Numbered from the stretch's first letter, positions 1 to 5,650 are shown. The stretch is 5,717 nt of DNA from an uncultured Bacilli bacterium (GCA_934102055.1 CAKOSE010000038.1:1-5717), one strand, 5' to 3'. Translations and numbers: made by a program. Notes: generated by a model not told the origin, from the letters alone.

Positions 1-1252
1 TTGGTGCTGTAAAACTAAACTTTAGATTAGTTGTTGTAGAATCTTTTCCTTGATTTGAACTTTTATATAAACCATCTAAAAAAGTCCAAGGGTATGTTGT
101 ATCATTTGTTACTGTTGGTGTTATTGCAGTTCCCCCAGTCATTGTTGTTGTATTTTTTTTAGTTTCATTATATTTATATGTTCCCTCCATAGAACTTGAT
201 GTACTTGATGCTCCTCCACTTCTTCCTGTATAATAACTAGAACTATTATTTATATTTACTTCTTTACATGTACCACCAGAGCATGTTCCATATTTTGAAT
301 GTGATAGATATGCTACTGCTCCCCATTCACTATTTTTTATCATATGAGTATCAGTAGTTGTATTTAAACCATACTGATTACCACTTACATTCATTTTCAT
401 TATGTTAGTTTCAAAATCACTTACTTCTCTATTTCCTAAGCTGCTTAAATTTGGTTTTGTTGTAATACTGTTTATTGTTCCCGTTAGTTCAAATTTTCCT
501 ATCCAGAAACCAGTTATTTCCTTATCTCCAAATGTAAATGCTGAATGAGTATATGTTTTATTATTACATGTACTATCTGTGCAAGTTTCTTTTGTTTCTT
601 TTAATTTACATGTTTCTGAAGCCTTTCCATCTGTTCCACTTATTGCATCTTCACATGTTATTTCTCCAGTTTTATCTGTTCCCTTTTCAAATGTTATTTC
701 AATTTGTTGTTCATTACTTGTTTTGGTTCCATCACTATTATAATTCCATACTTTATATTTATATCTTGGTATCCATACTTGCATTGTTAATATATCATCC
801 ATTGGTATTTCTGTTCCTACACTTGCTGATAAGTATTTACTTCTATTAGTGCTCCTTACTGTTACACTATTTGCCCATATTTTCTTATCATAATTATACC
901 ATCTATATTTTTCATTTGAATTTTTTTTATCAGCTTTCTTCCATGTTTCTGTATTTTCATCATAATATACTGGTATCATTCCTTCTGCAAGCTCTGGTTC
1001 ATTTACTCCACTTTTATCTAAATTAGGTAATGCTACTGTTAATTCTATTGTTTTTGATCCAGTTATTGTATCTGTAAATACTGCATATGTTGTATTTACT
1101 TTATAAGAGACAATTCCGACTAATACTAAAAATATTATACTTAAAGTTGATATTATATAAGGATTAAATTCCTTTATATTTTTATTTAAAAAGTTATATA
1201 ATTGCCCCTCCAAAGACGAATGCTTGTTTGTTTTTTGGTCTTTGTTTTTCAT
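1..1252 (-). CDS. Secreted/anchored surface protein with SipW-type signal (partial, C-terminus off window)
   Basis: Open frame of 417 codons read from ATG 1252-1250, with no stop before the window edge. Residues 1-30 are charged and polar (MKNKDQKTNK...). A single hydrophobic segment spans about 32-50 (YIISTLSIIFLVLVGIVSY) and is followed directly by NTTYAVFTDTITG (53-65). That matches the TxAxFTD pattern of signals cleaved by the SipW-type peptidase, as in TasA/CalY relatives. The exported part is Thr/Asn/Ser-rich with aromatic motifs WIPRYKYKVW (160-169), GFWIGKFELTG (248-258) and NSEWGAVAYLSHSKYG (307-322). I have the impression that similar motifs recur in uncharacterised Firmicute surface proteins and that they faintly recall the sulfatase-modifying (FGE/C-lectin) fold; I cannot confirm either. 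Six cysteines between 200 and 330 may form disulfides. The start is uncertain: no Shine-Dalgarno precedes ATG 1252, and GTG 1285-1283 is an in-frame alternative, also without one. The molecular role is unknown. Confidence 0.5.
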   Translation of the reverse strand, partial: MKNKDQKTNKHSSLEGQLYNFLNKNIKEFNPYIISTLSIIFLVLVGIVSYKVNTTYAVFTDTITGSKTIELTVALPNLDKSGVNEPELAEGMIPVYYDENTETWKKADKKNSNEKYRWYNYDKKIWANSVTVRSTNRSKYLSASVGTEIPMDDILTMQVWIPRYKYKVWNYNSDGTKTSNEQQIEITFEKGTDKTGEITCEDAISGTDGKASETCKLKETKETCTDSTCNNKTYTHSAFTFGDKEITGFWIGKFELTGTINSITTKPNLSSLGNREVSDFETNIMKMNVSGNQYGLNTTTDTHMIKNSEWGAVAYLSHSKYGTCSGGTCKEVNINNSSSYYTGRSGGASSTSSSMEGTYKYNETKKNTTTMTGGTAITPTVTNDTTYPWTFLDGLYKSSNQGKDSTTTNLKFSFTAP

Positions 1253-1269
1253 AGTTTTTTTAAATTTAC

Positions 1270-1307
1270 GAATTATTTTACCCACTTTTTTTGAATTATT
1301 TTACCCA
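1270..1307 (-). repeat. Two 15-nt direct repeats, 23-nt period, in the leader of the partial gene
   Basis: On the minus strand TGGGTAAAATAATTC occurs at 1307-1293 and again, identically, at 1284-1270. The copies begin 23 nt apart, which is not a multiple of three. They lie between the orphan ribosome binding site and the ATG at 1252. The second copy can be read as V-G-K-I-I in the gene's frame, and the first as L-G-K-I-I in a different frame. The repeats could be a regulator-binding pair or the trace of a small duplication. Confidence 0.7.
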
Positions 1308-1348
1308 GCTTTGTGTTTAATAAAATAATTAAAATATTTCGGAAATTT

Positions 1349-1356
1349 CCTCCTTT
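1349..1356 (-). promoter_or_regulatory. Orphan Shine-Dalgarno (AAAGGAGG) with no nearby start codon
   Basis: The minus strand carries a perfect AAAGGAGG about 15-20 nt after the predicted transcription start of the sigma-A-like promoter. No ATG, GTG or TTG follows within a usable distance. The first annotatable start is 64 nt further on (GTG 1285) or 97 nt (ATG 1252). The site may serve a non-canonical start, a leader peptide, or be the remains of an older 5' end of the gene. It also overlaps the 10-bp palindrome GGAAATTTCC (1341-1350). Confidence 0.55.
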
Positions 1357-1377
1357 CTTATCTTTTCTTATAAAATA

Positions 1378-1406
1378 ATTCTACAATAAAACAACCTCTT
1401 TTTCAA
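1378..1406 (-). promoter_or_regulatory. Sigma-A-like promoter for the partial surface-protein gene
   Basis: The minus strand reads TTGAAA (1406-1401), a 17-nt spacer, then TAGAAT (1383-1378). Each hexamer matches the vegetative consensus at 5 of 6 positions, with ideal spacing. Predicted transcription starts near 1371 and gives a leader of about 120 nt before ATG 1252. This contrasts with the CATANNNTA boxes before the spore-type genes and suggests that the left-edge gene is expressed in growing cells. An imperfect hairpin (ACAAC at 1417-1413 with GTTGT at 1395-1391) covers the -35 region and could act as an operator, or could be chance. Confidence 0.6.
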
Positions 1407-1442
1407 GCGATTGTTGTCATTTTAAATTTCAAGACTAGAAAA

Positions 1443-1499
1443 TAAAGAAAGACTATATATTTGTAAATTATGCATAACTATTTAAGACTTATTTCTTTA
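1443..1499 (-). terminator. Weak candidate terminator after the 182-aa gene
   Basis: TAAAGAAA (1499-1492 on the minus strand, including the stop codon) can pair with TTTCTTTA (1450-1443), followed by ATTTTC. The 8-bp stem is all A-T except one pair and closes a 41-nt loop containing the palindrome TTATGCATAA. It is a poor intrinsic terminator, reported because no better one exists before the next promoter. Confidence 0.2.
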
Positions 1500-2045
1500 C
1501 TGATTATCTTCTAATATTACTTGACCATCTTTTATTGGTATATTAGGGAAACTTGCATCAGTAAGCGTTATATTTCTAACTGGTGCTGCTGGATTTGCAA
1601 TCTCAACAGTTTTTGTTGACGAATTCATAACAATAGATTTTACACCATCATCGAATGTATGTCCTCCATCACTCGTAATTTGTCTATAATATATTTCTAT
1701 ACTTTCTGATGATGAAAACGGAACATTATTAAATACTGCATTACCATCACCATCAGTTACTGCCTCCACTCCTGTTACAGTACCTGTACTATCCGTTCTA
1801 ACGAATTTTGCCCCTACAATTTGAACACCAGTAGTTTTATCTCCAGTATCAGTCACATGAAGTGTTAAAACACCTTTTGCACTTATAGTAAAAGTATAAT
1901 CATTCGTACCCTCTATTATAGTAACTTGTTTGGGCTCTAAAGTCGAAGCATCATAACCTCCTACTACTGCTGAAGCATTATATACTCCATTAACTAATTC
2001 AATACTTCCCTTACCATTAGTTATTGGGATTGTATGTCTCGCCAT
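1497..2045 (-). CDS. SpaA/CnaB-like (prealbumin-like) spore- or cell-surface protein, 182 aa
   Basis: Complete gene, ATG 2045-2043 to TAA 1499-1497. The N-terminus MARHTIPITNGKGS matches a style I know from small clostridial surface proteins. Residues about 57-150 look like one beta-sandwich domain of the SpaA/CnaB type: GVLTLHVTDTG, then IVGAKFVRTDSTG, TDGDGNAVFNNVPF (97-110) and IEIYYRQITSDGGHTFD (116-132), the classical 'variable region, DGnG, F.nvP' order. The end (157-180) carries LTDASFPNIPIKDG, a motif shared with the neighbouring 120-aa protein. There is no cysteine, signal peptide, membrane segment or LPXTG. AGGAGG lies about 12 nt upstream of the ATG, inside the previous gene. The two genes overlap by 25 nt, so translational coupling is likely. 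A structural role on the spore surface is inferred from context; isopeptide cross-linking cannot be asserted. Confidence 0.85.
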   Translation of the reverse strand: MARHTIPITNGKGSIELVNGVYNASAVVGGYDASTLEPKQVTIIEGTNDYTFTISAKGVLTLHVTDTGDKTTGVQIVGAKFVRTDSTGTVTGVEAVTDGDGNAVFNNVPFSSSESIEIYYRQITSDGGHTFDDGVKSIVMNSSTKTVEIANPAAPVRNITLTDASFPNIPIKDGQVILEDNQ

Positions 2046-2383
2046 ATTATCATTTCTCCTCCTTTTATTTTAATATTTGGATTATATTTATCCATTAAAA
2101 GTATTGTAACAAGATTTTTTCTACTTTTATTATTATTACCAATATTTATACAATAAACTTCATTTTTTTTTGCTATTAAAGGTATTTTTATAATTGAAAA
2201 ATTAGAATATATAATCAACTTATACACCTCATTATCACATACTGGTATTTTTATTTTTCCAAAATAATCTGTTCTTCCCTCAAAAACAATCCTATTACAT
2301 TTATTTATTACTCTTACTTTTAAATTACCTGGATTTATATTCTCGTTACTACAAAGTTTTATATAAATATAATCATTTATCAT
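2021..2383 (-). CDS. Small beta-sandwich protein (prealbumin/CnaB-like), 120 aa
   Basis: Complete gene, ATG 2383-2381 to stop 2023-2021, with GAGGTGA 7 nt upstream of the start. The sequence alternates polar and hydrophobic residues. LKVRVINKCNRIVFEGRTDY, then FGKIKIPV (21-48), fits a carboxypeptidase-regulatory/CnaB-like strand pattern in which a modifiable core is followed by a 'T-D-x-x-G-K' turn. The C-terminal part, VTILLMDKYNPNIKIKGGEM (92-111) then IIW, aligns without gaps to residues 157-179 of the downstream 182-aa protein, with 10 of 23 identical. Cysteines are at 11, 29, 49 and 78. No signal peptide is present. Its last ten codons overlap the ribosome binding site and start of the 182-aa gene. 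I do not recognise a named family; a companion structural subunit is the likeliest role. Confidence 0.75.
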   Translation of the reverse strand: MINDYIYIKLCSNENINPGNLKVRVINKCNRIVFEGRTDYFGKIKIPVCDNEVYKLIIYSNFSIIKIPLIAKKNEVYCINIGNNNKSRKNLVTILLMDKYNPNIKIKGGEMIIWRDIQSQ

Positions 2384-2403
2384 ATCGTCACCTCATTACA
2401 ATA

Positions 2404-2431
2404 TATTTTATGAATAATTTCAGTTTCTTGT
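2404..2431 (-). promoter_or_regulatory. Sigma-K-like promoter for the 120-aa/182-aa gene pair
   Basis: The minus strand has AC (2431-2430), a 17-nt spacer, then CATAAAATA (2412-2404). This fits the mother-cell sigma-K pattern AC-N16/17-CATANNNTA known from Bacillus. It lies in the 55-nt gap after the 621-aa gene. Transcription would start near 2397, leaving a short leader that already holds the GAGGTGA ribosome binding site. In such AT-rich DNA a chance match is possible, but the position is right and a similar box stands before each unit. Confidence 0.5.
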
Positions 2432-2438
2432 AAAGGCA

Positions 2439-4304
2439 TTATTCCTCAACACTCCAAATAATTAAAGTAGAATAATCCTCATCTTTTAATAAATCTTTAC
2501 TAGGCTTTAGAAATAATCCTTTATCTAGAGAAAATGTAATATTACTAATACTTATCCCTCCTCCATTATCACTTGATTCATATATTAATTTCTTATTTGT
2601 TTTTAATGCTATTTCTTTATTATCAAATTTCTTAAAAAATAATGAATCAATTAGCACTTTACCATTTTTTTCTATCATTGGATTTATATAATTTAAATAT
2701 AATTTCCAATCAGAACTATTTATCCTACTATCAACTACAGTTACAACTGTTTTATTTTCTTTAAGTAAAATAGTTGGGTTAGTAGATGATGGTATTATAT
2801 TAAAAGGAATATTTTCTGTTACCTTTAACAAAGTCAATTCTCCCATAAAAGGTGGTATTACCTTTCTTTCAGCAAAACAGCTATTCAAGCAAGAAATTAT
2901 TTTAATTCTTGTATTGTTTGAAATAGCAGAATCAATACTAACTTCAAACAAACCATTTTCATCTGCTGTTGATGTTAAACTTTTATTATCATATTCTATT
3001 CTTACATTCGCATATGGTATGGTATGACCAGATATAACATTTGTAGAATCTACAATAGGATGAACATTTATCCTAAGAAGTCCTATCGTTAGTATTTTTT
3101 TATTTTGAAAAGAAAAACTATTTATATCTGATAAAGAACTTAACTCAGTATCTGTAAAATTATGTGAAGTAATAGTAGTACTATCTTTACTTAATACTCC
3201 CGTTATTTCAGCTAGCGTATTCTCTTTATACCAATAAAGTGCTGGTGTATCATCAATTGTACAAGCAGAAGTATAATCAAGAGCATATATCCACATATTA
3301 ATTCTTGTAAACTTAAATGAAAATTCAACTGGATTATTGCTATATAAAACATTTGCATTCTTAGTATAAATATTTACATATTTTGGATTATCTAATATAA
3401 ACTTTTGATTTGTACCCTTAAAATAAATATTATAATTATCAGATGGTGTAGTCATATATGTATTTAATACTGAAATACTTGCACCTTCTTTTACTATAAA
3501 GTCTCCAAATACATTCCACATTGGAATCCTTTGATGACTTTTCTCAATAAATGTAAAATTAGACATTTCTTCAATCAAAACATTTCTAGCTCCATGCGTT
3601 GTTGTTTTAGCAAATCCATTACCAGTTGTTAAAAGAAATTCTGCACCATGTCCTACTATTAAATCAAGTCTATTTGTCCCATTCATAAATTCTTTTTCTG
3701 TAGTAATATTCACTCTACTATTTGGCATAATTTTAACTGAAGATGGTATAACATCATTAAAGAAAAAAACTGTGTTAGTATTTGAGTTACTTTTTATTGT
3801 AGACACACCATCTATTATGATTCTATTCGAATCACAGACCCTTTGTGCCGAAACATTATTAATATCTTTTACTTCTATAACAGAATCAACAATTTTAGTT
3901 GTTCCATAATAATTATTTGAAAGTTCTATTCCACTAAAATTTACATTATTATACTCAACAACTACATCAGAATAATTTGGATGAGACGGAACATAAACAA
4001 CTCCATAACCATGTGAAGATATTATATTCATATTTTTCAATACAACTCTTTTATTAGTTTTACTTACTTTTATAACTTCCTCTTCTAAACTTAAGTTATT
4101 TGTATAAGTGTATTTTTCATTCTTATATGTTCCATCAATTATTACTTTACTTTTATTGTTATTTATAATAAAACCATTAGTAGCAACAATATCATTACCT
4201 AAATAAATATAATTATAATCATTATCTTCACTCAACACTTGTTTTAATTCATCACTAGTAGTAACAACTACTGTATTATTATCTATTATTTGAATAATTA
4301 TCAC
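2439..4304 (-). CDS. Adhesin-like protein: beta-helix + Big-type Ig repeat + C-terminal WxL-like domain, 621 aa
   Basis: Complete frame ending in TAA 2441-2439. The N-terminus (VVVTTSDELKQVLSED, 12-27, then IYLGNDI) and a run of short strands (IIDGTY, VVLKNMNI, VVVEYNNVNFSG, IIIDGVSTI, FLLTTGNGF, FIVKEGA) to about residue 330 look like a pectate-lyase-type beta-helix without evident catalytic residues, as in WxL-associated adhesins. Residues 416-485 (DSTNVISGHTIPYANVRIEY ... TADENGLFEVSI) resemble a Big_6-type Ig repeat. Residues 519-621 match the WxL-like pattern: VVDSR (523-527), SDWKLYL (531-537, W533-x-L535), a hydrophobic middle, FSLDKGLFL, and the closing YSTLIIW (611-617). Such domains bind peptidoglycan or partner proteins. 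Known WxL proteins have Sec signals; this one starts at the helix with none, which with its neighbours suggests assembly on a spore. The GTG 4304-4302 start is doubtful because it is part of the ribosome binding site. Confidence 0.85.
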   Translation of the reverse strand: MIIIQIIDNNTVVVTTSDELKQVLSEDNDYNYIYLGNDIVATNGFIINNNKSKVIIDGTYKNEKYTYTNNLSLEEEVIKVSKTNKRVVLKNMNIISSHGYGVVYVPSHPNYSDVVVEYNNVNFSGIELSNNYYGTTKIVDSVIEVKDINNVSAQRVCDSNRIIIDGVSTIKSNSNTNTVFFFNDVIPSSVKIMPNSRVNITTEKEFMNGTNRLDLIVGHGAEFLLTTGNGFAKTTTHGARNVLIEEMSNFTFIEKSHQRIPMWNVFGDFIVKEGASISVLNTYMTTPSDNYNIYFKGTNQKFILDNPKYVNIYTKNANVLYSNNPVEFSFKFTRINMWIYALDYTSACTIDDTPALYWYKENTLAEITGVLSKDSTTITSHNFTDTELSSLSDINSFSFQNKKILTIGLLRINVHPIVDSTNVISGHTIPYANVRIEYDNKSLTSTADENGLFEVSIDSAISNNTRIKIISCLNSCFAERKVIPPFMGELTLLKVTENIPFNIIPSSTNPTILLKENKTVVTVVDSRINSSDWKLYLNYINPMIEKNGKVLIDSLFFKKFDNKEIALKTNKKLIYESSDNGGGISISNITFSLDKGLFLKPSKDLLKDEDYSTLIIWSVEE

Positions 4305-4312
4305 CTTCCTTT
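4300..4312 (-). promoter_or_regulatory. Ribosome binding site of the 621-aa gene, overlapping its apparent GTG start
   Basis: The minus strand reads AAAGGAAGGTGAT, complementary to the 16S 3' end (AAGGAGGTGAT) at all but one position. The only standard in-frame start, GTG 4304-4302, is the GTG inside this site, and TAA lies three codons upstream. With the site used normally, initiation would fall on ATA (4301-4299) or ATT codons at 4298-4296 or 4295-4293, only one to three residues into the listed protein. The protein is barely changed, but the start codon would be non-canonical. Confidence 0.6.
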
Positions 4313-4316
4313 ATAA

Positions 4317-4325
4317 TAATTTATG
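4317..4325 (-). promoter_or_regulatory. Possible sigma-K/E-like -10 box for the 621-aa gene
   Basis: CATAAATTA on the minus strand is identical to the -10 box before the collagen-like gene and fits CATANNNTA. At 16-17 nt upstream there is TT rather than AC, so the -35 is weak. It lies just after a terminator, so the gene needs its own promoter. The predicted transcript would begin close to the ribosome binding site. Confidence 0.35.
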
Positions 4326-4346
4326 TCAAAAATTAAAAGAGAAATA

Positions 4347-4375
4347 ATTAAAAAGAATAGAGCTTTTCTATTCCT
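4347..4375 (-). terminator. Intrinsic terminator of the collagen-like gene
   Basis: The minus strand folds as AGGAATAGA (4375-4367), loop AAAGC, TCTATTCTT (4361-4353). This is 9 pairs including one G-U, running into T residues (4354-4350). The stop codon TAG (4376-4374) overlaps the base of the stem. The stem is mostly A-T, so termination may be partial and allow some read-through into the 621-aa gene. Confidence 0.6.
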
Positions 4376-5507
4376 AATGTATTTTAATTACACTTAGCAT
4401 TGCATTAGTACTTCCATTGAATTTCAAATTAACAGCTTTTGAGGACTTAATATTCAGTGTTATAAGATCATTTGAACTTAGTGAAACAATAGTAGTTCCA
4501 CTTATATTGTTAATCATTTGAGCACTAAACTCACTTGTTGCACTCGTGGCAGGTTGTAATATATCATTTGCTCTAACTGACATAGTTATAGAACATTCCT
4601 CATTTGTTGCACCACATAATAAATATGATACTAAATATACTCCACTTTCCTTTATCTTAATTGAATTATCATCTGGATATTCTGTAAGAAAAGCAGTTCC
4701 TCTTTCAGGTAATGGAATTTTTGTATCAGTACCTTGGAGTAAAGAAAGTTGAGTATCAACCATTGAATATCTAATTCCATAAGAAGATACAAATTCTGTT
4801 CCTGGAGGTCCTGCTGGACCTTGTACCCCTCTCTCACCAGTATCTCCTTTTTCTCCTTTTGGAATAGAAAATGCAAGATGATGTACCCAGTTTTCAAAAG
4901 TATCCATAACAGTAGCAGGTTCACCAGGCTCTAAAGTTTCAGTTTCATCTATAGCAATATGCTCTGTTCTTCCTATTTCTCCTGGTAATCCCCTCGGCCC
5001 TTGATCACCTTTATCTCCTCTTTCTCCTTTTGGTATTTTAAAATCTAAAACCACATCTACAGGTGTTCCAACATTTATAACCTCTGCTTCTTCATTTGAC
5101 TCTATTGTTTCAATATTTCCAATTTGAATAGTAGAGGGCCCCTGAGCACCCCTTTCCCCTTTTATTCCTTGTGGACCTATATCACCCTTTTCACCTTTGG
5201 GTCCAGGTATTCCCTGTGGACCAACTTTTCCATCTATTCCTTGTTCCCCTTTAGGTATCTTAAAATTCAAAATAACATCTTCATTCGTTCCCACATTTTC
5301 TACTTTAGCTTTTTCAGACGTTTCTACTGTTTCTGTAGTTCCAACATTAATACTAGTTGGTCCTGCAGGCCCTCTTTCCCCTTGTGGACCAACATCACCT
5401 TTTTCTCCCTTAGGTCCTATCAATCCTTGAATATAACAAAATTTATACTTTTGTCTTTCTACTTCAATCTTTTTTCTTATTCGCTCATAATCATTGCAAT
5501 TATTCAT
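4374..5507 (-). CDS. Collagen-like exosporium-type glycoprotein (BclA-like), 377 aa
   Basis: ATG 5507-5505 with AGGAGG 7 nt upstream, a clear start; ends in TAG. A polar 27-residue head (MNNCNDYERIRKKIEVERQK...) has no signal peptide. Four Gly-X-Y tracts follow: 28-51 (8 triplets), 87-125 (13), 161-181 (7) and 218-238 (7), rich in GPK/GEK/GDx/GPQ/GER. They are separated by three related 35-36-residue modules (52-86, 126-160, 182-217) ending in IPK. Residues 239-377 (SSYGIRYSM ... IPLPERGTAFLTE ... IKESGVYLVSYLLCGA ... GSTNAMLSVIKIH) look like the C1q/TNF-like trimerising head of BclA-type spore proteins. The expected product is a trimeric filament with a globular tip on the outermost spore layer; Thr in the stalk could be glycosylated, though no glycosyltransferase is in view. 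A phage-tail collagen fibre is the main alternative, disfavoured by the head type and the sigma-K-like promoter. Confidence 0.9.
   Translation of the reverse strand: MNNCNDYERIRKKIEVERQKYKFCYIQGLIGPKGEKGDVGPQGERGPAGPTSINVGTTETVETSEKAKVENVGTNEDVILNFKIPKGEQGIDGKVGPQGIPGPKGEKGDIGPQGIKGERGAQGPSTIQIGNIETIESNEEAEVINVGTPVDVVLDFKIPKGERGDKGDQGPRGLPGEIGRTEHIAIDETETLEPGEPATVMDTFENWVHHLAFSIPKGEKGDTGERGVQGPAGPPGTEFVSSYGIRYSMVDTQLSLLQGTDTKIPLPERGTAFLTEYPDDNSIKIKESGVYLVSYLLCGATNEECSITMSVRANDILQPATSATSEFSAQMINNISGTTIVSLSSNDLITLNIKSSKAVNLKFNGSTNAMLSVIKIH
4794..5426 (-). repeat. Collagen-like Gly-X-Y tracts interrupted by three ~35-aa modules
   Basis: This is the repeated stalk inside the 377-aa protein. Modules lie at 5354-5250, 5132-5028 and 4964-4857. 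Modules 1 and 2 share the plan 'I-x-V/I-G-x-x-E-T-V/I-E-(T/S) ... A-x-V-x-NVGT-x-x-DV-x-L-(N/D)-FKIPKGE'. Module 3 is diverged (ETETLEPGEPATVMDTFEN, then LAFSIPKGE). Each runs directly into the next triplet tract through IPKGE. Confidence 0.85.
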
Positions 5508-5564
5508 TATACATCCTCCTTTATTTTTTAAGAATTAATATTTCACATTTAAATTCTCCTATTT

Positions 5565-5591
5565 TAATTTATGAAAATATTTTTAAAATGT
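5565..5591 (-). promoter_or_regulatory. Sigma-K-like promoter for the collagen-like gene
   Basis: The minus strand has AC (5591-5590), a 16-nt spacer, then CATAAATTA (5573-5565), an exact fit to AC-N16/17-CATANNNTA. Transcription would start near 5557, leaving a leader of about 50 nt with AAAGGAGG before the ATG. This supports expression in the mother cell late in sporulation, as known for BclA-type proteins. Confidence 0.55.
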
Positions 5592-5611
5592 ATAATAAAA
5601 AATGTATAATA
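5585..5611. repeat. Two 13-nt direct repeats upstream of the collagen-like gene
   Basis: AAAATGTATAATA occurs at 5585-5597 and 5599-5611 on the plus strand, period 14. The first copy overlaps the proposed -35 of the leftward promoter. The pair could be a regulator-binding site (a mother-cell regulator is conceivable). Each copy also contains TATAAT facing the IS element, with no good -35. In DNA this AT-rich the function is open. Confidence 0.5.
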
Positions 5612-5650
5612 TTAAAAAAATATGATCTTATTAGACCATATTTGATATGA

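Noticed and set aside
538..849. Rightward ORF of 103 aa rich in Phe/Leu/Tyr
   Set aside because: It is the antisense of the long leftward partial gene; the composition is that of complemented AT-rich coding DNA, and there is no ribosome binding site.
2413..2446. Inverted repeat GAATAAT...ATTATTC after the 621-aa gene as a terminator
   Set aside because: Seven nearly all A-T pairs, a 20-nt loop and no T-run afterwards; it overlaps the better-supported promoter.
4546..4924. Rightward 68-aa and leftward 90-aa ORFs
   Set aside because: Both are alternative-frame shadows inside the collagen-like gene with no plausible domain or start context.
4857..5426. CRISPR-like array from the regularly spaced stalk repeats
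   Set aside because: The repeats are in frame, imperfect and explained by Gly-X-Y protein coding; there are no identical repeats with unique spacers.
4374..5507. Phage tail-fibre interpretation of the collagen-like gene
   Set aside because: No other phage structural, lysis or integrase genes are visible, the head resembles BclA/C1q types, and a sigma-K-like promoter precedes it. It remains the main alternative.
5124..5531. Rightward ORFs of 135 and 77 aa (Pro/Gly/Cys-rich) opposite the collagen-like gene
   Set aside because: They are complements of Gly-X-Y coding repeats, so long open frames on the other strand are expected; no independent start signals.
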